DNA from: Picocystis sp. L7
Taxonomy: Eukaryota; Chlorophyta; Picocystophyceae; Picocystales; Picocystaceae
Assembly (NCBI GenBank): GCA_020975725.1
Contig: QXJR01000013.1
Location: 310,001 to 374,000 of the forward strand
Reading direction: 5' to 3'
Length of the DNA stretch: 64,000 bases
The position numbers and the translations under genes were made by a program. Of this stretch, positions 30,045 to 38,904 are shown in pieces; positions within the stretch are counted from its first letter, which is position 1; every line of letters starts with the position of its first letter. Below the pieces are notes generated by a model. It ran no database searches. It saw only the letters and a list, made by a program, of their open reading frames with translations, and was not told the origin of the DNA.

Positions 30045-30534
30045 CCCTCCCCGCCACGGTTCTTCCCTCACACACGCCTCCCGGTCGGATCGTGCTCAAA
30101 GCACGGACCAAAGCACGAAAACGAGCACGGGCGGATCGATCCACCACCACGTGCTTCCCCACCTCCCCCTCCGCCTCCCAACGTTCGGGTGGGTTGGGAT
30201 ATGGCGTGGGTCGGCACCCCTCCCCCTGGTGAACCCGTGCAGAGGGAGGGAGGTAGGGGTGGGACCCAGGGGTCTACCCGATCCACCCCCATCCCGTCTC
30301 CCCGATCAATCAGGGGTCCCATCGGGGAGAACCCATGGGGAAAACGATCCCCTCTCGCCCTGCCAGCCGCCGAGGGTTCTTCATGGACCGCGGTCCATTC
30401 CCTTTAATAGACAGAAAAGACAGACGGTATTCCAAAGATAGCGGTCCACGGGGAATTCCCTCAGGCATGGACAGAGACGTGGACCGCGTGGACCGTGGAG
30501 ACAGGCGACGACACGGTCCACGCCTGCGACGAAG
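30045..30534. promoter_or_regulatory. Divergent promoter between acyltransferase and Der
   Basis: A 490-bp spacer between two start codons pointing apart. It is GC-rich with C/G runs near 30170-30320 and GGTCCA/TGGACC repeats near 30383-30520. No gene is seen. Confidence 0.4.
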
Positions 30535-32076
30535 ATGATGCGCGTCGCGAAGTGCGCCGCGACGAGGTGCGAGGCGGCAGGAGAGCTCAAGCAGGTCCTC
30601 CAGAAGAAGAAGGAGGAGAAGCGATGCCAGATGCCGCGCGTGGCCCTCGTAGGAAGGCCGAACGTGGGAAAATCGGCGCTCTTCAACCGCATCACCGACG
30701 GCGGCGCCGCCATCGTGCACGACGAACCTGGCGTCACGAGAGACAGAGCGTACATGGATGCCGTCTGGGAAGGGAGGAAGTTCACGGCAGTGGATACGGG
30801 AGGTGTGCTGCGCATGGGAGGAGGAGACGTGAGCCCGAGCGAGAGGGAGATGGTCGATTGGAATGCCGAAGAGGACCTGGGACTTCCTGCCATGGTGGAA
30901 TTGCAGGCCAAACTCGCCATGCAGGAGTCCCACGTGGCCGTGCTTGTCGTCGACGGACAACAAGGCGTCACCCAAGCCGACCGGGACATCGCGCAATGGC
31001 TGCGTCGGGACTTCCCCAAGCTACCCGTCTTGCTCGCGGTCAACAAGTGCGAGTCCACCACCAAAGGAGAAATGCAGGCGCTGGAGTTCTGGGAGCTGGG
31101 GATGGAACCCAGGGCTGTCTCTGCGATTAGCGGGTACAGAGTCGCAGAGCTGCTTGACGATCTCATCTCCCACTTCCCGGAACAAGACCTTGTCGGTGAA
31201 ATAGGGGACGAAACGGAGGAGGAAACGGAACCTGTCGCACTTGCCATCGTTGGTCGACCCAACGTGGGAAAAAGTAGCCTTCTGAACGCAATCACGGGAG
31301 AGAATAGGTGCATCGTAAGCCCCAAAAGCGGCACCACCAGAGATGCGATCGATATGGAGTTCACGGCCAGCACGGGGGAGAGATTCAAGCTCATTGACAC
31401 AGCAGGCATCCGGAAGAAATCGGCCGTGGCCACCTCTAGGGATCGCAAGGAAGAACTCTCGGTCAATCGTGCCATTCGCGCCATCAGGAGGGCAGATGTG
31501 GTGGCTCTTGTGCTTGATGCTCTGCAGGGACCCACCGAGCAAGACTTCCGATTGGCAGAACTCATCTCTCAAGAGGGACGAGCGTGCATCATTGTCATAA
31601 ACAAATGGGACATGGTTCCAGAAAAAGATAGCAACACTGCAGCACAGTACGAGAAGAACCTCCGAGTGCAACTTAGAAATTTGGACTGGGCACCCGTCGT
31701 GTTCAGCAGTGCCCTCACTGGCCAGCGCGTACAGAAGGTACTGAACGCCGCCCTTCAAGCTGGAGAACAGCATCGCACAAGGATCACCACCGCAACACTT
31801 AACATGATATTGGAGGAAGCGACCAACTGGAAAAGCCCACCATCAGGGAAAAATGGGAAGAGGGGCAAGGTCTACTATGGAACACAGGTAGCAGTCCGGC
31901 CTCCGACGTTCGTCCTGTTTGTCAACCAGACTGATGCCTTTAATGATTCTTACAAAAGATACATGGAAAGGCAGTTTCGCGAGAATGTAGGCTTCCCGGG
32001 AACTCCCATTCGGATTTTCTGGCGGGGAAAAGACAAGTCTTGGCTGGAACAGAGAGGAAAGGAGAAGAGGCGTTGA
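30535..32076 (+). CDS. der: Der/EngA double GTPase, probably organellar
   Basis: 513 residues with two tandem GTPase domains. The first has GRPNVGKSALFN at about residue 40, DTGG, and NKCE. The second has GRPNVGKSSLLN at about residue 240, DTAGIRKK, and NKWD. A C-terminal KH-like domain follows, ending in a basic tail. Der is a bacterial GTPase needed for assembly of the large ribosomal subunit; plants have a chloroplast form. The 32 residues ahead of the first strand are basic, with Ala, Arg and Cys and few acids, and could be a transit peptide, so plastid location is inferred. Intronless. All G1-G4 motifs are intact in both domains. Confidence 0.93.
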   Translation: MMRVAKCAATRCEAAGELKQVLQKKKEEKRCQMPRVALVGRPNVGKSALFNRITDGGAAIVHDEPGVTRDRAYMDAVWEGRKFTAVDTGGVLRMGGGDVSPSEREMVDWNAEEDLGLPAMVELQAKLAMQESHVAVLVVDGQQGVTQADRDIAQWLRRDFPKLPVLLAVNKCESTTKGEMQALEFWELGMEPRAVSAISGYRVAELLDDLISHFPEQDLVGEIGDETEEETEPVALAIVGRPNVGKSSLLNAITGENRCIVSPKSGTTRDAIDMEFTASTGERFKLIDTAGIRKKSAVATSRDRKEELSVNRAIRAIRRADVVALVLDALQGPTEQDFRLAELISQEGRACIIVINKWDMVPEKDSNTAAQYEKNLRVQLRNLDWAPVVFSSALTGQRVQKVLNAALQAGEQHRTRITTATLNMILEEATNWKSPPSGKNGKRGKVYYGTQVAVRPPTFVLFVNQTDAFNDSYKRYMERQFRENVGFPGTPIRIFWRGKDKSWLEQRGKEKRR

Positions 32077-32159
32077 GGAAGCCACCTTTCGTCTTCACTC
32101 TGTGCGTTGCTGCATTTATTGGTCGCATGTGCCTTCACGTCCACTGCCGCCACTTGTAT

Positions 32160-33080
32160 TCACTTCTTTCTCAGAATAACCACCAGACGGCATGCATCAT
32201 CGGCTTCTGGTGACACCTCAAGGGAGGGTTCCATTTCGCCGTAGGCGATGACATAGTCATAACCAGCCAATCGAGCAAAGCCTTTCAATTCTGCCAATGT
32301 AAACTGCCTTTGAGGCACTACCTGTTCCAATGAGTACATCAGGCCACCACGATCGTTCAAGACTGTCAGACCTACTGTGCGTTCAATTATTTGCGTGATG
32401 GGGGAGAAAAAGTCTCCTTCCCTTCCCCATTCCACCACCACGCGCACCCCCTCCTCTTCTGCCTCCCATGCATCACCCTGAGGATCCATCAAGGACCCAT
32501 CGAAGAGCTCGGCAGGGTGTGAGATTTCAAGCACCAGCAACCCTCCGGGCCTGTTGTTCCGTGCGCAAGCTTGGAAGGTCTGTGCCAGGTCTTCCTCCGT
32601 GTGCAAGTGTGACAGTGTTCCCAGGAGACAGCACACAAGGTCTGCTTGGAGGTGAAGTTCAAAATTCCTCATGTCGGCTTGCACAAGGTTCATGTGTCCG
32701 AGTCCTTCGGCTCGTGCCTTTTTCTCGCCGTACTCCACCATCTTCGGGTTGTTGTCTATCCCATAGCAATACTTTCCCCTTCGTGCCAATTCGAGGCAGT
32801 GTCTGGCAGGTCCACATCCGATCTCGACGACGCTACTGCATGCGGACGGTCTCGCGTGCTCGTCCATCACCGACTCCAGGAAGTCCACTTCCTCCTGGAC
32901 GTCACGATACGAGAACGCCACATCGTACGCCAGTGGATGATCGTAGATGACGTCTTGGGCGGCTACCACGACCTCCTTTGCCGTTCGACTCTCACGAAGA
33001 GATGCCAGACGGACCTTCCTGCCCCTGCATCGCTCCCCGATCCGGACGAGCGTGGCACGTGCGCGCGCCGCCGTCGCCAT
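32160..33080 (-). CDS. SAM-dependent class I methyltransferase, unknown substrate
   Basis: 306 residues from the ATG at 33080, chosen because further upstream sequence is promoter-like and has the TATCGAT elements. The SAM-binding motif I is VVEIGCGPARHCLELARRG, followed by GIDNNPKMVEYGEKKA (acidic loop and Asp-Asn ribose contact) and QADMRNFEL. The post-I segment LVCCLLGTLSHLHTEED and PGGLLVLEISHPAELFDG complete the Rossmann fold. The C-terminal part is beta-rich and ends DACRLVVILRKK. Small-molecule methyltransferases look like this, but I do not know the substrate. The N-terminus is basic (ATAARARATLVRIGERCRGRK), possibly an organelle signal. The gene ends 84 bp from the convergent Der stop and is head-to-head with PepN. 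Confidence 0.82.
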   Translation of the reverse strand: MATAARARATLVRIGERCRGRKVRLASLRESRTAKEVVVAAQDVIYDHPLAYDVAFSYRDVQEEVDFLESVMDEHARPSACSSVVEIGCGPARHCLELARRGKYCYGIDNNPKMVEYGEKKARAEGLGHMNLVQADMRNFELHLQADLVCCLLGTLSHLHTEEDLAQTFQACARNNRPGGLLVLEISHPAELFDGSLMDPQGDAWEAEEEGVRVVVEWGREGDFFSPITQIIERTVGLTVLNDRGGLMYSLEQVVPQRQFTLAELKGFARLAGYDYVIAYGEMEPSLEVSPEADDACRLVVILRKK

Positions 33081-33444
33081 CCTCTTCGTTTCCACGTGGA
33101 CTCGATCGGGACGGTTGTCATCGACATCGGGACACAATGACACGGTCATGGATACCACAACGGATCGGACGGATGTGGGGGCACGTCCATCCCGGCCCCG
33201 GGCGCTTCTTCCCGGGAGGAAGGTTTCGATGAGGATCGAAGAAAATTTCGATACCTTGGCGGTCCCAGATCTCGGGAAGGTATCGATGGATGGTCGAGGC
33301 GGTCCACGTCCCCACCCTGTGACGCCCCCCTCGAGCTCTTTCGAAGATCGCGATGGATTGGATCGAGATGTTTCCATCGACGTATCGATATCTCGGGGGC
33401 GAGGAGGGGACCCGAACGTGCTGGGATCGGATCAGAAAGCGCGC
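33081..33444. promoter_or_regulatory. Divergent promoter between methyltransferase and PepN
   Basis: 364 bp between two divergent ATGs. It holds the bipartite ATCGAGATGTTTC / ATCGATATCTCGGGGG element and an upstream AGATCTCGGGAAGGTATCGATG near 33270-33291, plus several TTCGAT strings. Confidence 0.55.
33362..33399 (+). promoter_or_regulatory. Bipartite element, copy B (methyltransferase/PepN spacer)
   Basis: ATCGAGATGTTTC, 9-base spacer, ATCGATATCTCGGGGG. Both blocks are identical to copy A at 22862-22899 with exactly equal spacing. It ends 45 bp before the PepN ATG. Confidence 0.6.
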
Positions 33445-36276
33445 ATGGCCACCGCGCGTGCTGCGTCGTGCTTCGCTCGTAGCGCTCCACGTGCGTTCGC
33501 ACGAACGCGTGCCAAGAGCGTACGATCGCATCCGGGACGCGGCAGGAGCTTCTCTGCGTCCGCCATGGCGCCAGGCGCCGCAGAAGTCGTGAAGCAGGAG
33601 CAGCCCAAGGCCGTGCTGCTCCAGGACTACCGTCCTTATCCGTACGCGGTGCAGAAGCTCGCCTTGGATTTCTTGCTTGGAGAGGAGAAGACCATCGTCA
33701 ATTCCAAGATGCAAGTCGCACCCAGCCACGAAGGAACGCCGCCGCCGATGGTGCTCAATGGTGAAACCTGCGTCAAACTCGCCACCGTCGCAGTGGACGG
33801 AAAGACCTTGCAGGAAGGTGAAGGATACACCCTGCAAGACGAGAAGCTCACCATCGAGAACCCGCCGAACGGTCCCTTCACCGTAGACATCAGCGTGGAG
33901 ATCGAACCGCAAAACAATACCGAACTGGAAGGGCTGTACAAGAGCTCGGGGAACTTCTGCTCCCAGTGCGAAGCAGAAGGATTTCGACGTATCACCTTCT
34001 ATCCCGACCGCCCCGACGTCATGACGGTGTTCACGACGAAGATCGTTGCAGACAAAGAGAAGTATCCTATCCTGCTCTCCAATGGAAACCTTGTCGAAGA
34101 GGGGGAGCTGGAAGGAGGAAAGCATTTCGCAGTCTGGGAAGATCCCTTCAAAAAGCCATGTTACCTATTCGCGCTCGTGGCCGGCAATCTTGTGGCCAAG
34201 GAAGAATCGTTCACCACAATGAGCGGGAAGAAAGTCGCGCTGCGTATCTGGACCCAGGCCCACAATGCAGACAAGACAGAACATGCGATGAATTCCTTGA
34301 TCAAAGCCATGAAATGGGACGAGGAGCGCTTCGGTTTGGAATACGACCTGGACCTGTTCAACATTGTTGCAGTTGATGATTTCAATATGGGGGCAATGGA
34401 GAACAAGAGCTTGAACATCTTCAACTCCAAGTATGTGCTGTGCACACCAGAGACCGCAACCGACACGGACTACGAACGAATTGAAGGTGTGGTGGGGCAC
34501 GAGTACTTCCACAATTGGACGGGCAATCGCGTGACCCTCAGGAATTGGTTTCAGCTGAGTTTAAAAGAAGGGCTTACAGTGTTTAGGGACCAAGAGTTTA
34601 CCAGTGATTTGAACTCCCGATCCGTGAAGCGAATTGAGGACGTGTCCTTGCTGCGCTCCAAGCAGTTTGCAGAAGATGCATCTCCACTTGCACACCCAGT
34701 GCGTCCGGAAAGTTACATTAAAATGGACAACTTCTATACCCTGACTGTATACGAAAAGGGCTCCGAACTGATCCGTATGTATCAGACCTTGCTAGGGAAG
34801 GATGGATTTAGGAAAGGCATGGATTTGTACTTCAAACTTCATGATGGCCAGGCTGTCACGTGCGATGATTTTTACAGGGCCATGGAGGAAGCAAACGAGA
34901 CGTCCCTAGGGAGCTTCAAGCTATGGTACTCCCAGGCTGGAACTCCATCTGTGACCGCATTGACAGAATACCAGAAGGACGCTGGCACATACAAGATTGT
35001 GCTCAGCCAGAAGTTGCCTAAGACACAAGATTTCTCTGGAGAGAAGCTACCCCAATTGATTCCAGTTGCGGTTGGATTGGTTGGGCCAGATGGCAAGGAT
35101 CTGCCCATCAAGAGTATCAACGGAATCCCTACGGCAGATGGTGGCACCTCACCAACCACTGTGGTGCTAAAGCTGGCTGAATGGGAGCAATCGTTTGAAT
35201 TGGGTGGTATCACTGAAGCTCCAGTACCTTCTATCCTTCGTGGATTTTCAGCTCCAGTGAAGCTGTTTGTGGAGTACAGCATGGATCAGCTAAAATTCTT
35301 GTTTGCGAATGATTCAGACGAGTTCAATCGATGGGAGGCTGGCCAGAGACTTTCAAAGATGGTGATTCTCCAGTCAGTTTCGGATGGGAAAATAGACGAG
35401 GCTGGTCTCAACTATGTTGTTGAAGCTTTTGAATCAGTGCTTGACGATGGAACGATCGACAACAAGATCAAGAGCCTTTTGCTTACGTTTCCAGACATGG
35501 ATGTACTCATCGATGGATTCAATGCATCGTACCCTGGCGGCGCAGATCCTGTACTCATACACGAGACGGTCAGTGCTTTGAAAAAGTCTGTGGCAACAAG
35601 GCTGCGCTCCAAGTTTGAAGGCACCTATATGTCACTGTCAGAAGAGGCAACCAAGGCTGGTCTGAGCTCTCTTGACCCCCCGTCCATCTCACGCAGGGCC
35701 CTCCAGGGAACTTGTTTGGATTACATAGGAAGTCTTGGGGACGAAGAAGCGATGGCACTGTGCTGGAAGGCTTTCAAAGCGGCAAAGAATATGACCGATC
35801 AGATATCCGCGCTGAAGGCATGCACTTCAAAACCTGGGCCAGTGTGCGACGAAGCATTCGACTCCTTCTACGAGCAGTGGAAGGGCAATGCTCTTGTCCT
35901 CTTGAAATGGCTTCTCATGCAAGGTGCAAGCAACCTTCCTGGGCATACAGCAGAGGTGAAGAAGCTGTTGTCCCATCCCGCTTTCGATATGAAGAATCCA
36001 AACAAAGTCTACAGCTTGCTTGGTGGCTTCAGCCGTTCAGCGGTGAATTTCCACAGCATGGATGGTTCAGGGTATGAGCTACTTGCAGATTGTGTGATTC
36101 AATGTGATGGCATCAATGCGCAAGTGGCAGCACGCATTGTCAGTCCGTTTACCAAATGGCAGCTGTACAACAAAAATCGACAGGATCTCATGTACAAGCA
36201 GTTAGAACGCATTGCGGCTACGCCAAACATTTCCAAGAACGTATACGAGATGGTATCCAAATCACTGAAAGAGTAA
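33445..36276 (+). CDS. pepN: Aminopeptidase N, bacterial PepN-type M1 metallopeptidase
   Basis: 943 residues. M1 aminopeptidases remove N-terminal residues from peptides using a zinc ion. The exopeptidase motif GAMEN is at about residue 315, and the zinc motif HEYFHNW with a downstream Glu in KEGLTVF starts at about residue 350. N-terminal beta domain, catalytic domain and a long helical C-terminal domain are all present, as in E. coli PepN and plant M1 proteins of the same subgroup. The ATG at 33445 starts a leader rich in Arg, Ala and Ser with few acids (SCFARSAPRAFARTRAKSV), typical of a mitochondrial or plastid signal. AATAAA follows the stop by only a few bases. Intronless and complete. 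Confidence 0.94.
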   Translation: MATARAASCFARSAPRAFARTRAKSVRSHPGRGRSFSASAMAPGAAEVVKQEQPKAVLLQDYRPYPYAVQKLALDFLLGEEKTIVNSKMQVAPSHEGTPPPMVLNGETCVKLATVAVDGKTLQEGEGYTLQDEKLTIENPPNGPFTVDISVEIEPQNNTELEGLYKSSGNFCSQCEAEGFRRITFYPDRPDVMTVFTTKIVADKEKYPILLSNGNLVEEGELEGGKHFAVWEDPFKKPCYLFALVAGNLVAKEESFTTMSGKKVALRIWTQAHNADKTEHAMNSLIKAMKWDEERFGLEYDLDLFNIVAVDDFNMGAMENKSLNIFNSKYVLCTPETATDTDYERIEGVVGHEYFHNWTGNRVTLRNWFQLSLKEGLTVFRDQEFTSDLNSRSVKRIEDVSLLRSKQFAEDASPLAHPVRPESYIKMDNFYTLTVYEKGSELIRMYQTLLGKDGFRKGMDLYFKLHDGQAVTCDDFYRAMEEANETSLGSFKLWYSQAGTPSVTALTEYQKDAGTYKIVLSQKLPKTQDFSGEKLPQLIPVAVGLVGPDGKDLPIKSINGIPTADGGTSPTTVVLKLAEWEQSFELGGITEAPVPSILRGFSAPVKLFVEYSMDQLKFLFANDSDEFNRWEAGQRLSKMVILQSVSDGKIDEAGLNYVVEAFESVLDDGTIDNKIKSLLLTFPDMDVLIDGFNASYPGGADPVLIHETVSALKKSVATRLRSKFEGTYMSLSEEATKAGLSSLDPPSISRRALQGTCLDYIGSLGDEEAMALCWKAFKAAKNMTDQISALKACTSKPGPVCDEAFDSFYEQWKGNALVLLKWLLMQGASNLPGHTAEVKKLLSHPAFDMKNPNKVYSLLGGFSRSAVNFHSMDGSGYELLADCVIQCDGINAQVAARIVSPFTKWQLYNKNRQDLMYKQLERIAATPNISKNVYEMVSKSLKE

Positions 36277-36855
36277 AATAAATACAACTGTGTGAAGTTG
36301 TTGTGATTGGTAAGCTTGTACTGCATCGTTGAATCATCAATGTTCGAAGGTATGTAAGAAGATTTTGAATGCCATTTCCAGGCCACTATTCCTGGTTACC
36401 ACACACTCGTCGACATGAATAGCATTTTTGACGATCGTCTTTTGTCATTCCTTTCCACGTTTCACTAGTGCACCGCATAGCCTCGTGGGACTTGTCCTCG
36501 CAAAAGCAAGCCGGCTCTGAATCCATTGTTTTGGCAGTGTATGCGGGGCCAAGCCCTCAAATGGGTCTAGCTGAGTACTTGCATCTCATAAATACCACCA
36601 ACTGTGCATTTTCTCGCGGTCAGCAAAGCATCGAAGAGCCCAAGGTTGGCGATTGCTGCGTACTTCTTGGATACTTATTTTCCTTGCAAACAACACACTT
36701 TTCGAAAAACAAAACGTTGTTAGTCTCTTGAATGGGAACCAGTCGAGCAGATAGGCAATATGCAAGGGGGAGGGGGAGGGGGAGGGTAAGAATAGCAATA
36801 CGTGTTGCATCATGTATTAGGACTCATGAACTTTGGCACGATTCAACCAGGAAGA
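36277..36855. other. Convergent spacer, PepN/mTERF
   Basis: No gene seen. A likely PepN polyadenylation signal AATAAA lies immediately after the stop. A (AGGGGG)n microsatellite occurs near 36762-36786. Confidence 0.5.
36762..36786 (+). repeat. AGGGGG microsatellite
   Basis: About four units of a G-rich hexamer in the convergent spacer. On this strand it could form a G-quadruplex. Confidence 0.7.
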
Positions 36856-37818
36856 TCACCTTAGGGTTTTGCAAAACTCCATATAATCTTCGTAGCTTTT
36901 ACCTAGTTTTGCTGCAAAGTCCACATCAGTAGCGGGCAAAACCTTGCTGGGGGGGAGCGCAAATTCCTTTCCAAGGTGTTGCAAGTACATGTACCTTGGT
37001 CGTATCCTCTTATCTAGACTGTATCCACACAAATGCGGAAACTTGACTAAATCATCTATCTCAAGTCCTATGTCATTCCTAATGAAGTCTAACTTCTTAG
37101 AGACGGATTTTTTGTTCAATCCAATTATTTGCGGGAACACTTTGACAATGATGGCGATCTCTTCTTTGGTGAGGGAAGCTTCTTCCATGAGATACTCCAG
37201 GAAGGGGATCACCTTCTTTTCGATGCTGTAACCGAGGATGACGGGATGTTTGAGCAGCACTTTGATGGCTTCTTCTTCGGTGAAATCGAAGGTTTGCATG
37301 TACCAGCCGAGGGCAGGGATGATGTTGTCATCCAAGGACAGCCCCAGGAATTGCGGATACCGTATCACCAGCGCCAGGAACTTTTCTTTGGCCACGTCTT
37401 TGGTTTGGAACCACTCGTACGTGGCTTCGATTTTCCTTTCGTAATTGAGTCCTACGATAGGAGGGAAGCGGAAGATCACCCGAACGGCTTCTTGTTCGGT
37501 CATTCCGAGGTCGGTGAGCCATTCCACGCACCTCTTGAGCGCTCCCATGCTTCTGGCAGAGATGCTTTTGCGTCTTTTGAGGTCCGTGAGGTGGAACTCG
37601 TCCACTTTTCCCAACGAGAGGAGGTACTCGTACTTCTCCAGCAGCCGTTCCTCGCGCTCTTCGGCCGCGTCCGCCCGCGTTCCACGCGCAGGTGCGTCCG
37701 AGGCAGCCAAGAATCGCACGGGACGCAGTCGAAGCGGCCTCAGGCGCACCTGCGTCGACGCGACGCGCGCCATCTTGGCCTTGACGAGCGCGTGACGCGC
37801 CTCCATCGTCGCCAACAT
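36856..37818 (-). CDS. mTERF family organellar protein
   Basis: 320 residues from the ATG at 37818. After a basic leader (Arg, Ala, Val-rich, few acids) come tandem mTERF helices with the family Pro-containing motif: VIFRFPPIVGLN, VIRYPQFLGLS, VLLKHPVILGYS, IVKVFPQIIGLN and VKFPHLCGYS, about one per 35 residues. mTERF proteins bind organellar nucleic acid and act in transcription termination, intron splicing or ribosome assembly in mitochondria or chloroplasts; plants have many. Which organelle cannot be decided. Upstream, on the gene's sense strand, TTCGAAAGGG and CGAACCCG motifs occur within 100 bp of the ATG. Confidence 0.88.
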   Translation of the reverse strand: MLATMEARHALVKAKMARVASTQVRLRPLRLRPVRFLAASDAPARGTRADAAEEREERLLEKYEYLLSLGKVDEFHLTDLKRRKSISARSMGALKRCVEWLTDLGMTEQEAVRVIFRFPPIVGLNYERKIEATYEWFQTKDVAKEKFLALVIRYPQFLGLSLDDNIIPALGWYMQTFDFTEEEAIKVLLKHPVILGYSIEKKVIPFLEYLMEEASLTKEEIAIIVKVFPQIIGLNKKSVSKKLDFIRNDIGLEIDDLVKFPHLCGYSLDKRIRPRYMYLQHLGKEFALPPSKVLPATDVDFAAKLGKSYEDYMEFCKTLR

Positions 37819-37906
37819 CTTCGTTCTTTGCCTTCGTCCCCTTTCTCCTTCCCTTTCGGATCGAAATCTGCCTTTCAAGTATGCGGGTTCGAAAAGGAAC
37901 GAAGGT

Positions 37907-37916
37907 CCCTTTCGAA
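37907..37916 (-). promoter_or_regulatory. TTCGAAAGGG element (mTERF promoter)
   Basis: Minus-strand exact copy of the decamer found at 9041 and 47671, about 90 bp before the mTERF ATG. Confidence 0.35.
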
Positions 37917-38904
37917 ACCGGACAGAAGGGAAACCCGCCAGTGGATGAGGTGGGAATCCACGTGGACAGGACCCGAGGGATCTGCGAACGGTTACCGTCG
38001 ATACCCGTTCGCTAAAACGGATATGGGCCAAAGAGCGAAGGGGGAGGCCTTGCGGATGCGGGGTCCACAACCGTTCCTCGTGAGGGAGTTCTCATGGTCG
38101 GAACTTGCAAGAAGACGGCTGTCGTTGGACGAGGAACGAAGGGAAAGCCAACGAGGTAGGACGCCGGAACGACGTGGACACGGCCCAACGTGGAAATATT
38201 GAAATGCACCGGCCGAGCGCATCGCGGAAATTTGCAATTGGGTGGTATTCGCAACTTCACACATTCAAACAAAGGAATGAACAAAAAGTGCTGAATTTGT
38301 CGACGCAGTGAAGGACGACGGCATACGTGTGAGGGCCATGTTTATTGCCTTCGATCACTGCACGACAGTGCAAGTGCATTGCGCACGCCATAAAGGTAGG
38401 TCTTTCATTGTGGCGTGGAAGGCATTCAACACCTTCAAGGTGCTTGGCGAAAGCGTGTCCCTTGGATGATCAATCTTGCTTGTGCTTCTTTTCGGGTCGC
38501 GTTGAACACCGACATTTGCGAATCAAGCAGTGCATGCGCGATCAAGCATGTTTACGAGACCTGGAAGAATCGGTTTAGCACGTGCTTCGGAATCGGCTTC
38601 CTTCACTATCCTCCGATTCGGTTACGAGGGCAGAATGGATGCAACTGCCCAACGTGCGTCTGCCATCCGTCATGCACGTGTCCTCGGATTGGAAACTTTT
38701 GTCCTCTCCTCTTCCTATATCTCGCATGTGGTGCCCAGATCGAGGCCATCGAGGCCATCCTCCTTTGGCAACACGGCTCGTCGGATGTGGCTTGTTTGGG
38801 ATCGATTGGCCAGCTCGATTATGGGCGGTCCTTGACTGTCTTCGGAGCAACAGCAGAGTTCAAGGCACCCTCCGACTCGAGGCAAGTCCAGGAAGGCGCT
38901 GGTG
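37917..38904. other. Divergent spacer mTERF/presenilin
   Basis: About 1 kb between divergent starts. Frames here lack domains or are overlaps of each other. I see no RNA gene. Confidence 0.4.

Noticed and set aside
32947-33444. Upstream extension of the PepN frame
   Set aside because: It would run through the methyltransferase start and the divergent promoter; the ATG at 33445 gives a normal targeting leader.
30535-36276. Bacterial contamination or operon (Der, PepN and nearby D-Ala ligase, HU)
   Set aside because: Genes alternate strands, have transit-like leaders, lie beside spliced eukaryotic genes, and HU is itself split by an intron.
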